Below are positions 1 through 7,228 of a DNA stretch of 12,341 nt, one piece after another. A program made the translations under genes and the position numbers. Below the pieces are notes generated by a model. It saw nothing but the letters and a program-made list of their open reading frames with translations. It ran no database searches and had not been told where the DNA came from. Source of the stretch: JBKHBQ01 sp046542305 (lineage in GTDB: Bacteria > Bacteroidota > Bacteroidia > Bacteroidales > 4484-276); the NCBI GenBank assembly GCA_046542305.1, contig JBKHBQ010000104.1, positions 1 through 12,341 on the forward strand, written 5' to 3'. Position 1 is the first letter of the stretch. Each line of letters starts with the position of its first letter.

Positions 1-443
1 ACCATGATCTTGTGATTGATCCAGTTTTCCTTCACCTCGCCCAGCCACGAACCGGCTTCCACCAGGTCGCCGACACGCGCCAGGGGCTTATACTCCCACT
101 CTGCATCGTCTTCGAGCGGGTTGGTATATTCGCCCCGCCTGAGGAAGACATCCTTCATCTTGTCGAGGTCGTTTTGCAGGCCGTCAAAGTTCTTGGAAAG
201 GATTCCCGGGCCAAGGGTGGCCTCGAGCATATGTCCGGCAAACTCCACAGTATCGCCCACCCTGAGGTTTCGCGTACTCTCGAACACCTGCACATAAGCG
301 TTTTTGCCCATCACCTTGATCACCTCTGCCATCAGCGAAGTGTCGCCCAGCTTAATGAAACAGATCTCGTTTTGTGAAACCGGGCCATCCGCTTCCACAA
401 TCACAAGGTTGGCAATAATTCCAGCTACTACTCCTTTTGTCAT
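1..443 (-). CDS. atpA: V/A-type ATP synthase catalytic subunit A (5' part, cut by window edge)
   Basis: This is the N-terminal 147 residues of the catalytic A subunit of a V/A-type rotary ATPase, translated by hand from the minus strand; the rest lies beyond the left edge. It starts MTKGVVAGIIANLVIVEADG, followed by VSQNEICFIKLGD: the beta-barrel start that A subunits share. At about residues 74-95 comes TLGPGILSKNFDGLQNDLDK, a hallmark of the region before the A-subunit insertion domain. The P-loop is not reached. The A subunit hydrolyses or makes ATP in the cytoplasmic head (A3B3), coupled to H+ or Na+ transport through the membrane ring; the ion cannot be told from this part. It lies 59 bp downstream of the DUF3332 lipoprotein gene, and I see no -7 element in that gap, so it is probably transcribed from the promoter ahead of subunit E. 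Confidence 0.95.
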   Translation of the reverse strand, partial: MTKGVVAGIIANLVIVEADGPVSQNEICFIKLGDTSLMAEVIKVMGKNAYVQVFESTRNLRVGDTVEFAGHMLEATLGPGILSKNFDGLQNDLDKMKDVFLRRGEYTNPLEDDAEWEYKPLARVGDLVEAGSWLGEVKENWINHKIM

Positions 444-502
444 GAGTTTATCTGATTTCTTTTAGTTTTTTTTAAAAATTTCAATGGTACATACAGCAGG
501 AT

Positions 503-958
503 CTATTCAGCCACTTTCAGATGATAGCTCAGATCGCCGCTTACAAATACCCATTGTGCGTTGGATTCGTTGTAGATGAATTCACCTTCGCTACCGGTGT
601 TTTCGCCACCGATTTTCTCAACGCCTATTCTGTACTTTTCAGCCGTCAGGCGATAAACATTTCCGTCGTGCTGTACGATCCTGGTTTCCTTTTCCCCCTT
701 TTTCATGGCCAGTGGATTGGAGCCTGTCCAGAATTCAATGCTGTTGAGCACAATCCCGTCGGCGAGCAGGGTGACGCTATATACAGGAATGATGACGAAA
801 GCCAGAAACACCAGCTCGGAGGTCCATTTTCCGCCCACTTCGTTTTTATTCCAGTGGTAAAGATTTTTGGTCATCTGAAACGAACCGATACAGGAAGTCT
901 GGCTGAGGGTTACCCCCAGAAAGACAATCGCCAGCAATACGGATTTTACCTTTTTCAT
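503..958 (-). CDS. DUF3332 family lipoprotein inside the V-ATPase operon
   Basis: A 151-residue protein of the DUF3332 family, recognised from the order C-I-G-S-F, WN-K-N near residue 38, an ELVFLAFVIIPVYSVTLLAD hydrophobic stretch at about 48-67, and VLNSIEFWTGSNP. The N-terminus (MKKVKSVLLAIVFLGVTLSQ then TSC) is a lipoprotein signal with Cys23 as likely lipidation site. No acidic export signal follows the cysteine, so periplasmic-side retention is possible. The function of the family is not known to me; it is often seen as a small envelope lipoprotein. It begins 20 bp after the DUF2764 stop and is followed 59 bp later by subunit A, so it sits as an extra gene within the ATPase operon. Its location suggests, but does not show, a role linked to the ATPase or its membrane environment. 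Confidence 0.85.
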   Translation of the reverse strand: MKKVKSVLLAIVFLGVTLSQTSCIGSFQMTKNLYHWNKNEVGGKWTSELVFLAFVIIPVYSVTLLADGIVLNSIEFWTGSNPLAMKKGEKETRIVQHDGNVYRLTAEKYRIGVEKIGGENTGSEGEFIYNESNAQWVFVSGDLSYHLKVAE

Positions 959-978
959 GCGGCTGAAATTTTTAGTGA

Positions 979-1830
979 TTATTTCCTTTTAGTGTGTTGC
1001 AACTGAAAATCTTCCGGCATTTCGAAGCTGCTTCCCAGCTTTTCGAGCAACTCCCTGAACATACGCTCGCCTTCCTGGCGATCGAGTGCCATCCAGCGTT
1101 CCACCATTTCGAGCTGCAGGATGTATCCGATCACCCGCTCAACGGTGAAATAATGAAAGAAGGTATTTTCGTTGATCCAGTCCCAGCGAATGGTATCAAG
1201 GGCTTTTTCACGCTCCAGCATATTCTCCTGTTCCCAGGCGGCAAGGATCTGCTCAATCTCAGGGAAATCCTGCGAAAGGCCAAAATCGCGGGCATTGCTT
1301 CGCAGGATGCTATGCACCACCTCATTGTTTCCGATAAGCTGATTTTCTGCCGGTATATCATGTTTCCTGCAGCTTAACGCAGTGGTAACATTGTTCAGGT
1401 TAAGCTGAAGCCTGAACCATTCACGCACAAAGTCATTGTCGATAGTCAGGAGGAAGTCGAAATAATACTCCTCGAGCACATTTTCCCAGGGCTTTGCCGG
1501 ATTATCGCGTTCACCGGATTTAAACTCCTCGATGAACCTTCGCAGATACTTGTGGATGCGATCATCCGGTTCCCTGATCTGTTCTTCGAGAAAATCCTGT
1601 GAATAGATTCCCTGGTTGTCGAATGCCCATTTACGTTTTTGCAGCAGGTTCAGCACATTGGCATTGTCGTACTTCAGGAACAACACCTGCAGCAAACGGT
1701 AGTCGTCGGGATGCAACTGTACCTTTATCTCTTCCAACAGGTCGGCCACCGAAATTTTGGTACGGCTTTCGTCGAGCAAAATATCGGGCAGACCTGCGAT
1801 GAGGTAGTAATAGTTCTGCTTGAACATCAT
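979..1830 (-). CDS. DUF2764 family protein of the V-type ATPase operon
   Basis: A 283-residue protein with the DUF2764 start, NYYYLIAGLPDILLDE at residues 6-21. It is mostly helical and rich in charged residues, with no signal peptide or membrane segment, so it should be cytoplasmic. In Bacteroidota, spirochaete and chlamydial V-type ATPase operons a DUF2764 protein usually sits between subunits E and A. That is the place where other operons encode subunit C, the socket joining the central stalk to the membrane ring, so it may be the divergent C/d subunit. That functional equation is inference. It starts 3 bp after the subunit E stop, which indicates tight co-transcription and probably coupled translation. 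Two adjacent Met codons (1830 and 1827) could serve as start. Confidence 0.88.
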   Translation of the reverse strand: MMFKQNYYYLIAGLPDILLDESRTKISVADLLEEIKVQLHPDDYRLLQVLFLKYDNANVLNLLQKRKWAFDNQGIYSQDFLEEQIREPDDRIHKYLRRFIEEFKSGERDNPAKPWENVLEEYYFDFLLTIDNDFVREWFRLQLNLNNVTTALSCRKHDIPAENQLIGNNEVVHSILRSNARDFGLSQDFPEIEQILAAWEQENMLEREKALDTIRWDWINENTFFHYFTVERVIGYILQLEMVERWMALDRQEGERMFRELLEKLGSSFEMPEDFQLQHTKRK

Positions 1831-1833
1831 GCT

Positions 1834-2460
1834 TTACTGCTCCTGCTTTTCTTCGGAAAAGAGTTTCTGTGTACGCGGCCTGAGGTATTGCTTAAAGAAG
1901 CGTTCGAAATCCTTTTCTGTAAAACTGATCTTGTAACTGCCGTCCTTAGGGCCGATTTTGAATCCGCTCCTGATGCCTTCCTCGAATTCGATTTCGAGGC
2001 TGCCGTCGATATTTTTGGCGGCTTTTGCCATCAGGGCATCTTCCAGTTTTTTGTGATCCTCTTTGGAAAGGAAAACCACCACATCCTTATCCGATTTTTC
2101 GATGTCACCCCAGTTATTCACCAGTTTGATGATCATTTCCTTGATAAACTCCTTATCGTCGAATGCTTTGCCAAGGGCATCCTTTACGGCTTTATCCGAA
2201 ACCAGATCGGTAATTCTTTGCTTGATGGCCGTCACCGACTGGCGGGCAGAAATGGCCAGCTCGGACTGCACATTCTTTTTTAGTTCTTCGGCTTCCTTCG
2301 CAGCTTTCTCCCTTAACTCTTCCGCCTGCTTCCGGGCTTCATTCAGAATCCTGTCGGCATCTCTTTTGGCATTCTCCACAATCTCGTCTGCCTCTTTCCT
2401 GCCCTTTTCCAAGCCTTCATTGTAAATCTTTTGGGTTAGTTCCTGAAGTTTATCGTTCAT
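1834..2460 (-). CDS. atpE: V/A-type ATP synthase subunit E (peripheral stalk)
   Basis: A 208-residue protein starting MNDKLQELTQKIYNEGLEKG. Residues about 5-75 are a long charged coiled coil (repeated K-E-A-E/D-x-I pattern, such as KEADEIVENAKRDADRILNE), and the C-terminal half is a compact globular domain ending in KLFSEEKQEQ. This is the layout of subunit E, which with subunit G/H forms the peripheral stalks holding the A3B3 head against rotation. The reading frame is open back to an ATG at 2496, adding 12 residues, but that ATG lies inside the candidate -7 box at 2494-2501. The ATG at 2460 also gives the normal family start, so I prefer it. This is the first gene of the ATPase operon here. 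Confidence 0.92.
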   Translation of the reverse strand: MNDKLQELTQKIYNEGLEKGRKEADEIVENAKRDADRILNEARKQAEELREKAAKEAEELKKNVQSELAISARQSVTAIKQRITDLVSDKAVKDALGKAFDDKEFIKEMIIKLVNNWGDIEKSDKDVVVFLSKEDHKKLEDALMAKAAKNIDGSLEIEFEEGIRSGFKIGPKDGSYKISFTEKDFERFFKQYLRPRTQKLFSEEKQEQ

Positions 2461-2493
2461 TTTTTCTGATTTTAATTGCTGAAAAACAAGGCG

Positions 2494-2501
2494 CAAATAT
2501 A
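2494..2501 (-). promoter_or_regulatory. Candidate -7 promoter element for the V-ATPase operon
   Basis: On the minus strand the sequence TATATTTG is an exact match to the Bacteroidetes -7 consensus TAnnTTTG, 34 bases before the chosen ATG of subunit E. No convincing TTTG -33 box is seen at the usual 17-23 bp spacing. It lies in the short gap after parE, where I see no terminator, so some read-through from parE is also possible. Confidence 0.5.
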
Positions 2502-2544
2502 GAACTTTGAAATAAATTTATAATGGTAATTGACTCTAACAAAA

Positions 2545-4401
2545 TCAAACGGCATTTTCCACCATCACTTCCTCAAATCTCAGGTTATCTATGATGAAAG
2601 TCTGGCGGTCGGGGGTGTTCTTACCCATATAAAACGACAGGATATCATCGAGCGACTGACCTTTGCGCAACAATACGGGATCGAGGCGCATGGAGGAACC
2701 GATAAAGTGCTTGAATTCGTCAGGGGAGATTTCGCCCAGGCCTTTAAACCGCGTAATTTCCGGTTTAGCACCTAATTTCCGGATGGCTTTTTGCCGCTCG
2801 TCATCATCATAGCAATAGATGGTTTCTTTCTTGTTTCGCACCCTGAACAGCGGCGTTTGAAGAATATACAGGTGGCCGGCTTTTACCAGGTCGGGATAAA
2901 ACTGCAGAAAGAAAGTAAGCAGCAGCAAGCGGATGTGCATGCCATCCACATCGGCATCCGTGGCGATCACGATATTGTTGTAGCGGAGGTTTTCAATATC
3001 CTCATCGATGTTGAGTGCGGCCTGCAACAGGTTGAATTCCTCGTTCTGGTAAACCACTTTTTTGCTCATGCCATATGAATTCAAAGGCTTCCCTTTTAAT
3101 GAGAAAACCGCCTGGGTATTCACATCCCTCGATTTGGTAATGGATCCGCTGGCCGAATCGCCCTCGGTGATAAAGAGTGTGGTTTCGAGCCGGCGCTCAT
3201 GATTTTGATTGTAATGAATCCGGCAGTCGCGCAGCTTTTTATTGTGCAGGCTCGCCTTCTTCACGCTTTCGCGAGCCAGTTTCTTAATGCCGGCTATTTC
3301 CTTTCTTTCCTTTTCGGAACGCAGGATTTTCTGAAGCATCACATCCGCCACCTCCGGATTTATATGAAGATAGTTGTCGAGGTTGCGCTTCACGATATCG
3401 TTCACGTAATTGCGGATGGTCATGCCGCTGGGTTCCATGTACTGCGACCCGAGTTTGGTTTTGGTTTGTGATTCGAAAACCGGCTCCTGTACCTTTATGC
3501 TGAGCGCAGCCACGATAGAAGCACGCACATCACCCGGATCGAAATCCTTTTTATAAAACTCGCGGATGGTGCGTACGATGGATTCGCGAAACGCCGCCTG
3601 ATGGGTGCCGCCCTGGGTGGTGTTTTGGCCGTTAACAAACGAATGATATTCTTCGCCGTATTGGGTGGCCATATGGGTGAAAGCAAATTCAAAATCCTCC
3701 TCGCGGATGTGGATGATCGGATAAAGGGCGCCTCCGTTAATGTTGCGTTCCAGCAGATCGAGCAGCCCGTTCTTTGCAAAGTAGCGCTCGCCATTGTAAT
3801 AAATGCTCAGGCCGTTATTCAGGAAAACATAATTCCAAAGCAGTTTCTCAACATACTCAGGGATGAAATGATAACTCCCGAAATATTTTTCGTCGGGCTT
3901 AAAGGTAATGATGGTGCCGTTCTTTTCCTCCGTGTCGGTTACCGGATGGTCGTCAACCACTGCGCCGCCATTGAACTCCACCACTTTGCGTTTGCCTTCA
4001 CGAATGGCTTCGGCCCTGAAATATGACGAGAGCGCATTTACGGCCTTGGCCCCTACCCCATTGAGTCCCACAGATTTTTTAAACACCTTTGAATCGTACT
4101 TGGCGCCGGTATTTATTTTGGCCACACAATCTATTACCTTTCCCAGGGGAATGCCACGACCGAAATCACGGATGGAAACCGTCCGGTCTTCGATGGTAAC
4201 CAGGATTTTTTTTCCGTGGCCCATCACGAACTCGTCGATGGAGTTGTCGATAACCTCCTTGATGAGCACGTAAATTCCATCGTCCTGCGACGAGCCGTCG
4301 CCCAGCTTGCCAATGTACATGCCAGGGCGGGTTTGAATATGTTCTTTCCAGTCGAGCGACCGGATTATATCTTCATTATATTCCGTTGTCATATCTTTCA
4401 T
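2545..4401 (-). CDS. parE: DNA topoisomerase IV subunit B (ParE)
   Basis: A 618-residue type IIA topoisomerase ATPase/TOPRIM subunit. With ParC it decatenates daughter chromosomes and relaxes supercoils. The GHKL ATPase is clear: EVIDNS at 49-54 (Mg-binding Asn53), GRGIPLG at 81-87, GLNGVGAKAV at 112-121, and the transducer QTK loop at 312-314. The TOPRIM domain has EGDSASG at 413-419 and DADVDG at 482-487, followed by RFKGLGEI at 551-558. The length and the start RSLDWKEHIQTRPGMYIGKL fit ParE of Bacteroidota rather than GyrB, which is longer. The ATG at 4401 leaves only about 5-8 bases after the likely transcription start; the in-frame ATG at 4392 is an equally good start. ParC is not adjacent: downstream is the V-ATPase operon. 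Confidence 0.95.
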   Translation of the reverse strand: MKDMTTEYNEDIIRSLDWKEHIQTRPGMYIGKLGDGSSQDDGIYVLIKEVIDNSIDEFVMGHGKKILVTIEDRTVSIRDFGRGIPLGKVIDCVAKINTGAKYDSKVFKKSVGLNGVGAKAVNALSSYFRAEAIREGKRKVVEFNGGAVVDDHPVTDTEEKNGTIITFKPDEKYFGSYHFIPEYVEKLLWNYVFLNNGLSIYYNGERYFAKNGLLDLLERNINGGALYPIIHIREEDFEFAFTHMATQYGEEYHSFVNGQNTTQGGTHQAAFRESIVRTIREFYKKDFDPGDVRASIVAALSIKVQEPVFESQTKTKLGSQYMEPSGMTIRNYVNDIVKRNLDNYLHINPEVADVMLQKILRSEKERKEIAGIKKLARESVKKASLHNKKLRDCRIHYNQNHERRLETTLFITEGDSASGSITKSRDVNTQAVFSLKGKPLNSYGMSKKVVYQNEEFNLLQAALNIDEDIENLRYNNIVIATDADVDGMHIRLLLLTFFLQFYPDLVKAGHLYILQTPLFRVRNKKETIYCYDDDERQKAIRKLGAKPEITRFKGLGEISPDEFKHFIGSSMRLDPVLLRKGQSLDDILSFYMGKNTPDRQTFIIDNLRFEEVMVENAV

Positions 4402-4412
4402 TGCGTTGCAGA

Positions 4413-4420
4413 CAAAAATA
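4413..4420 (-). promoter_or_regulatory. Candidate -7 promoter element for parE
   Basis: TATTTTTG on the minus strand matches TAnnTTTG exactly, 11 bases before the ATG at 4401 and 20 before the ATG at 4392. No TTTG -33 box is visible at normal spacing. If real, the parE transcript has a very short leader and the 4392 start becomes more likely. Confidence 0.45.
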
Positions 4421-4545
4421 GTGCTTCGCCTGCGATTGTTCAGTTGCTATCAACGGAAGTTACAAACAGGAATTGTGAATAACGGAGGTGATTTTTTTTG
4501 ATCAGGGGGTGTTTGATCCTGTAGCCATCAATAAAACCCTCGCTG

Positions 4546-5922
4546 TTAGTAGGCATTTGTATCGCCCTTTACCACATTGATTACCGTCAGGTAGATGATC
4601 TTGAGATCGAGGCCAAAGGACCAGTTTTCCACATAATTCACATCCAGCGCTACCCGGTTTTCGATATCCGAAAGGTCGTGTACCTCACCCCTGAAGCCAC
4701 GAACCTGGGCCAGACCGGTAATTCCGGGTTTCACCGTGTGCCGAAGCATAAACCGCTTCACCATGTGCCGGTATTCCGAGGTGTGCTTCAACATATGCGG
4801 GCGAGGCCCCACTACCGACATCTGCCCGATCAGCACGTTGAGGAACTGCGGCAGTTCGTCAAGGCTGGATTTGCGCAGGAATCTTCCGACCGGTGTAATG
4901 CGGCTGTCGTGCTTACAGGCTTGTACCTGGTCGGCCTCATGGTTGCAATACATTGTTCTGAATTTCAGGCAGGTAAAAATCCCGCCGTCGACACCCGTAC
5001 GTTTCTGCCTGAAAAGCAATCCCCCGCTGCCGGAAAGGGAAATCAGGTACAAGAGCGGCCACATCCACGAAAGCACAAAAATGATCATCAGCAGCGAAAG
5101 CACGATATCGAACAGGCGTTTTACGAGTCGGTTGTACCAGTAGCTCAGTGGTCCGGGATGAATTTGTATGACCGGCACCAGGTCGTAATTCACCATTTCG
5201 ATGGCCTTAAACGAAAATGCTCCCAGATCAGGAACAATGCGTACCCGCAGTGGAAACTGATTGATCACCTCGGTAAGCATAACCATCGATTCCTGAGGGA
5301 TTCGGTCCCATGACAAATACAACTCGTGGATATCCTTCTGTTCGATACATTTTTTTAAATCATGCCATGACCCAACGATATTATTCTCCTTGTCTGTCCG
5401 GTCATCGATAAAACCCAGAAAACGATAGCCATTCCATTCATTTCCCACAAAATAGTTCATGAGCTCGCGGCTTTTGCTGCTGTATCCCAGGATCAATACA
5501 TTACGGTAGTTGTAGCCAAGTTTTCTGTAATATAAAAAAGCATAATACAACGAAAACTTCCATGCCAGAAGCAAAATAAAATATACCGGAAAAAGATATT
5601 TGATCGCATCCCTCGAAAAGTACGACAGCGGCGTTAGCTGAAAATAAAGCAGAAACAGGAAGAAATAAAAAACAATGATTTTGATATAGGTATAAACCAA
5701 CTGCTTTTTCCGGGTATTACGGTTGATTCTGTTTGCCCCGAAGATGACCACCAGAACAAACCAGATAAGATTCAGGTATGCATAAAATAAAAGGTATCCG
5801 GAGGCAAGGCAATTTTTTTCGGGATGCATCAGGCAAAACACCTTCACAAACAATGCATTGAGGATTATGAAATCGCCGGCTACCGAAATTGCAGGTATAT
5901 ATTTGGAATATCTTACTGACAC
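4546..5922 (-). CDS. WcaJ-type undecaprenyl-phosphate sugar-1-phosphate transferase
   Basis: An exopolysaccharide/O-antigen initiating enzyme of the polyprenyl glycosylphosphotransferase family, 458 residues from GTG at 5922. It transfers a hexose-1-phosphate from a nucleotide sugar to undecaprenyl phosphate on the cytoplasmic face of the inner membrane. About four N-terminal membrane segments come first, then a Rossmann-like central domain with NVLILGYS. After a further hydrophobic segment the catalytic domain has KRLFD, KFRTM, SSLDELPQFLNVLIGQMS, VVGPRP and VKPGITGLAQVRG, all family hallmarks. The sugar (glucose or galactose) cannot be told. An in-frame TTG at 5949 would add 9 residues, but it overlaps an exact -7 box. 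The GTG at 5922 gives VSVRYSKYIP, close to family starts, and is preceded by AAAGG. It follows the glycosyltransferase gene on the same strand. Confidence 0.92.
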   Translation of the reverse strand: MSVRYSKYIPAISVAGDFIILNALFVKVFCLMHPEKNCLASGYLLFYAYLNLIWFVLVVIFGANRINRNTRKKQLVYTYIKIIVFYFFLFLLYFQLTPLSYFSRDAIKYLFPVYFILLLAWKFSLYYAFLYYRKLGYNYRNVLILGYSSKSRELMNYFVGNEWNGYRFLGFIDDRTDKENNIVGSWHDLKKCIEQKDIHELYLSWDRIPQESMVMLTEVINQFPLRVRIVPDLGAFSFKAIEMVNYDLVPVIQIHPGPLSYWYNRLVKRLFDIVLSLLMIIFVLSWMWPLLYLISLSGSGGLLFRQKRTGVDGGIFTCLKFRTMYCNHEADQVQACKHDSRITPVGRFLRKSSLDELPQFLNVLIGQMSVVGPRPHMLKHTSEYRHMVKRFMLRHTVKPGITGLAQVRGFRGEVHDLSDIENRVALDVNYVENWSFGLDLKIIYLTVINVVKGDTNAY

Positions 5923-5946
5923 ACCTTTACTTTTAAATTGATTTGA

Positions 5947-5954
5947 CAAATGTA
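5947..5954 (-). promoter_or_regulatory. Candidate -7 promoter element for the WcaJ-type gene
   Basis: TACATTTG on the minus strand matches TAnnTTTG exactly and lies in the gap after the glycosyltransferase stop. It would start a transcript about 18 bases before the GTG at 5922, so this gene may have its own promoter as well as read-through. No clear -33 box is seen. Confidence 0.4.
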
Positions 5955-5993
5955 GGGTAAGAAACCAAAAAAAGAAAGAAGCCGTAGATTTTT

Positions 5994-7082
5994 TCAGGTC
6001 AGCATGCGGGTGAATAAACGCTGGTATGCATCGATCACAAGCTGCCAGTTATATTTTGCTTTAATGATCCTCAGGTTGTTATCTATGTATTCAGCAGGGT
6101 TAATCTGTGTCAAACGGCGAATTACCCCCGGGATATCATCCGGAGATTTAAAATAAAAGGCATTCCGGTTAAGTACCGAACGGTTGAATGGATTGTCGTG
6201 AGCACAGATCAGCGCCCGGGCAGCCATCGCTTCCAGCAGCGAAGGGTTTGTGCCGCCGGCGGAGTGTCCGTGAAAATAAAGAGCCGAAAAATGCCGGAGG
6301 TTATTCAGCAGCTTTTGATCGTAAATACTACCGGTAAATCTTACCCGGCCGGAATAGTTTTTCTGAAGCATCCTTCCAAAACCATGTGAGGCATCCCCCA
6401 CAATCACAAGCGGCATTCCGCTTGACGATCCCTGCACACCTTCTATTATTTCCCTGACATGGTTATCGGGCTGCAAACGTGCGATCACCAGGAAATACCC
6501 TTTTGGCTTTAATCCCATCGCAGCCACAGTCGCCGGGTCAGGATCATTAAAAATACCGGCACCATAGGGAATATATTCGGCATTTGCAGCATACCGGGCC
6601 GAAAGGTAATCGCGAATGGCTTCCGAATCGGCGATCAATACATCGCTGCTCCACACGGCCAGTTTCTCGGCATATTTCAAAAATCTGCGAACGGGAGCAG
6701 AATACTTGCTTCTTTGCCATTCCAGCCCGTCCATATTGGTAACCACCACAGGGCCTTCGGGCAACAGGCGAAACCATACCGAACTGCTGGTGTAGCCCAG
6801 TTGAAGAAGAATGTCGAAATTTCTTTTCCGGCTGTCACGAATACAATTGAAATCATACACAAACTGCCCTGCCGTTCCAAGGCGGTCCTCCGGGTCATGG
6901 CAGCGGATAATGTTCACCCCCTTCCACCGGGAACCGCGGTAAGGATGCAGGTGCGAATTGTAAACCCACACCCGCGCGCCCCTTTCAACGAGCGCAGGTG
7001 CCAGATGCGAAACAAACTGTTCGAACCCTCCATAGTGATTGGGAATGCCACGGGAGCCCAGAATGCCTATTTTCATTTTCAT
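5994..7082 (-). CDS. Glycosyltransferase, DUF1972 / GT4 family (rhamnosyltransferase-like)
   Basis: A 362-residue cytoplasmic glycosyltransferase of the GT-B fold. The N-terminal half is a DUF1972 domain, seen from KIGILGSRGIPNHYGGFEQF at residues 4-23 and NMDGLEW in the middle. The C-terminal half has the nucleotide-sugar-binding region FLVIARLQPDN, then GGTNPSLLEAMA with the acidic residue of the GT4 E-x7-E motif. Members of this family add sugars such as rhamnose during surface polysaccharide synthesis; donor and acceptor here are unknown. The next gene downstream initiates a lipid-linked glycan and the divergent gene is an O-antigen ligase or polymerase, which supports a surface-glycan role. 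The start is ATG at 7082 (MKMKIG) or at 7076 (MKIG). Confidence 0.9.
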   Translation of the reverse strand: MKMKIGILGSRGIPNHYGGFEQFVSHLAPALVERGARVWVYNSHLHPYRGSRWKGVNIIRCHDPEDRLGTAGQFVYDFNCIRDSRKRNFDILLQLGYTSSSVWFRLLPEGPVVVTNMDGLEWQRSKYSAPVRRFLKYAEKLAVWSSDVLIADSEAIRDYLSARYAANAEYIPYGAGIFNDPDPATVAAMGLKPKGYFLVIARLQPDNHVREIIEGVQGSSSGMPLVIVGDASHGFGRMLQKNYSGRVRFTGSIYDQKLLNNLRHFSALYFHGHSAGGTNPSLLEAMAARALICAHDNPFNRSVLNRNAFYFKSPDDIPGVIRRLTQINPAEYIDNNLRIIKAKYNWQLVIDAYQRLFTRMLT

Positions 7083-7099
7083 CGTGAAGAGTGAATGTT

Positions 7100-7114
7100 G
7101 CGGTTGTTAACCGC
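7100..7114. repeat. Short perfect inverted repeat in the divergent intergenic region
   Basis: GCGGTT-GTT-AACCGC is a perfect 6-bp inverted repeat with a 3-base loop, 18 bases upstream of the glycosyltransferase ATG and downstream of its -7 box, so it would lie in the 5' leader of that mRNA. It could be a small hairpin or operator; it is short enough to be chance. Confidence 0.35.
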
Positions 7115-7123
7115 TTCAATCGG

Positions 7124-7131
7124 CAAATCTA
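7124..7131 (-). promoter_or_regulatory. Candidate -7 promoter element for the DUF1972 glycosyltransferase
   Basis: TAGATTTG on the minus strand matches TAnnTTTG exactly, 42 bases upstream of the ATG at 7082. No TTTG -33 box at normal spacing. It faces away from the plus-strand element at 7184-7191, which fits a divergent promoter region. Confidence 0.5.
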
Positions 7132-7183
7132 CACATCTGCTGATATTTTTTGGGGGTAAGCATATTTTTTCAGGTGAATGATG

Positions 7184-7191
7184 TAAGTTTG
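7184..7191 (+). promoter_or_regulatory. Candidate -7 promoter element for the O-antigen ligase gene
   Basis: TAAGTTTG matches TAnnTTTG exactly. It ends two bases before the first in-frame ATG (7193), which would then lie at or before the transcription start. That argues for the second in-frame ATG at 7229, giving a leader of about 30 bases. Confidence 0.5.
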
Positions 7192-7228
7192 CATGAGGGC
7201 GAATTTGCAAATACAATTACCGAAAAGG

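Noticed and set aside
521..1006. A 161-residue open frame on the plus strand
   Set aside because: It lies antisense to the DUF3332 lipoprotein gene, which has a clear signal peptide and family motifs; the plus frame has no such support.
1639..2283. A 214-residue open frame on the plus strand
   Set aside because: It is the complement of the DUF2764 gene and of the coiled-coil region of subunit E; its low-complexity Leu/Phe/Gln content comes from reading those codons backwards.
4484..4492. GGAGGTGAT, a perfect Shine-Dalgarno core on the plus strand (its complement resembles the 16S rRNA 3' end)
   Set aside because: No plus-strand gene follows, no rRNA sequence surrounds it, and nine bases can occur by chance.
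4493..4518. Inverted repeat GATCA...TGATC beside a run of eight T
   Set aside because: It looks like a terminator after the WcaJ-type gene, but on the minus strand the stem is followed by A, not T, and on the plus strand the T-run comes before the stem. The stem is only 5 bp.
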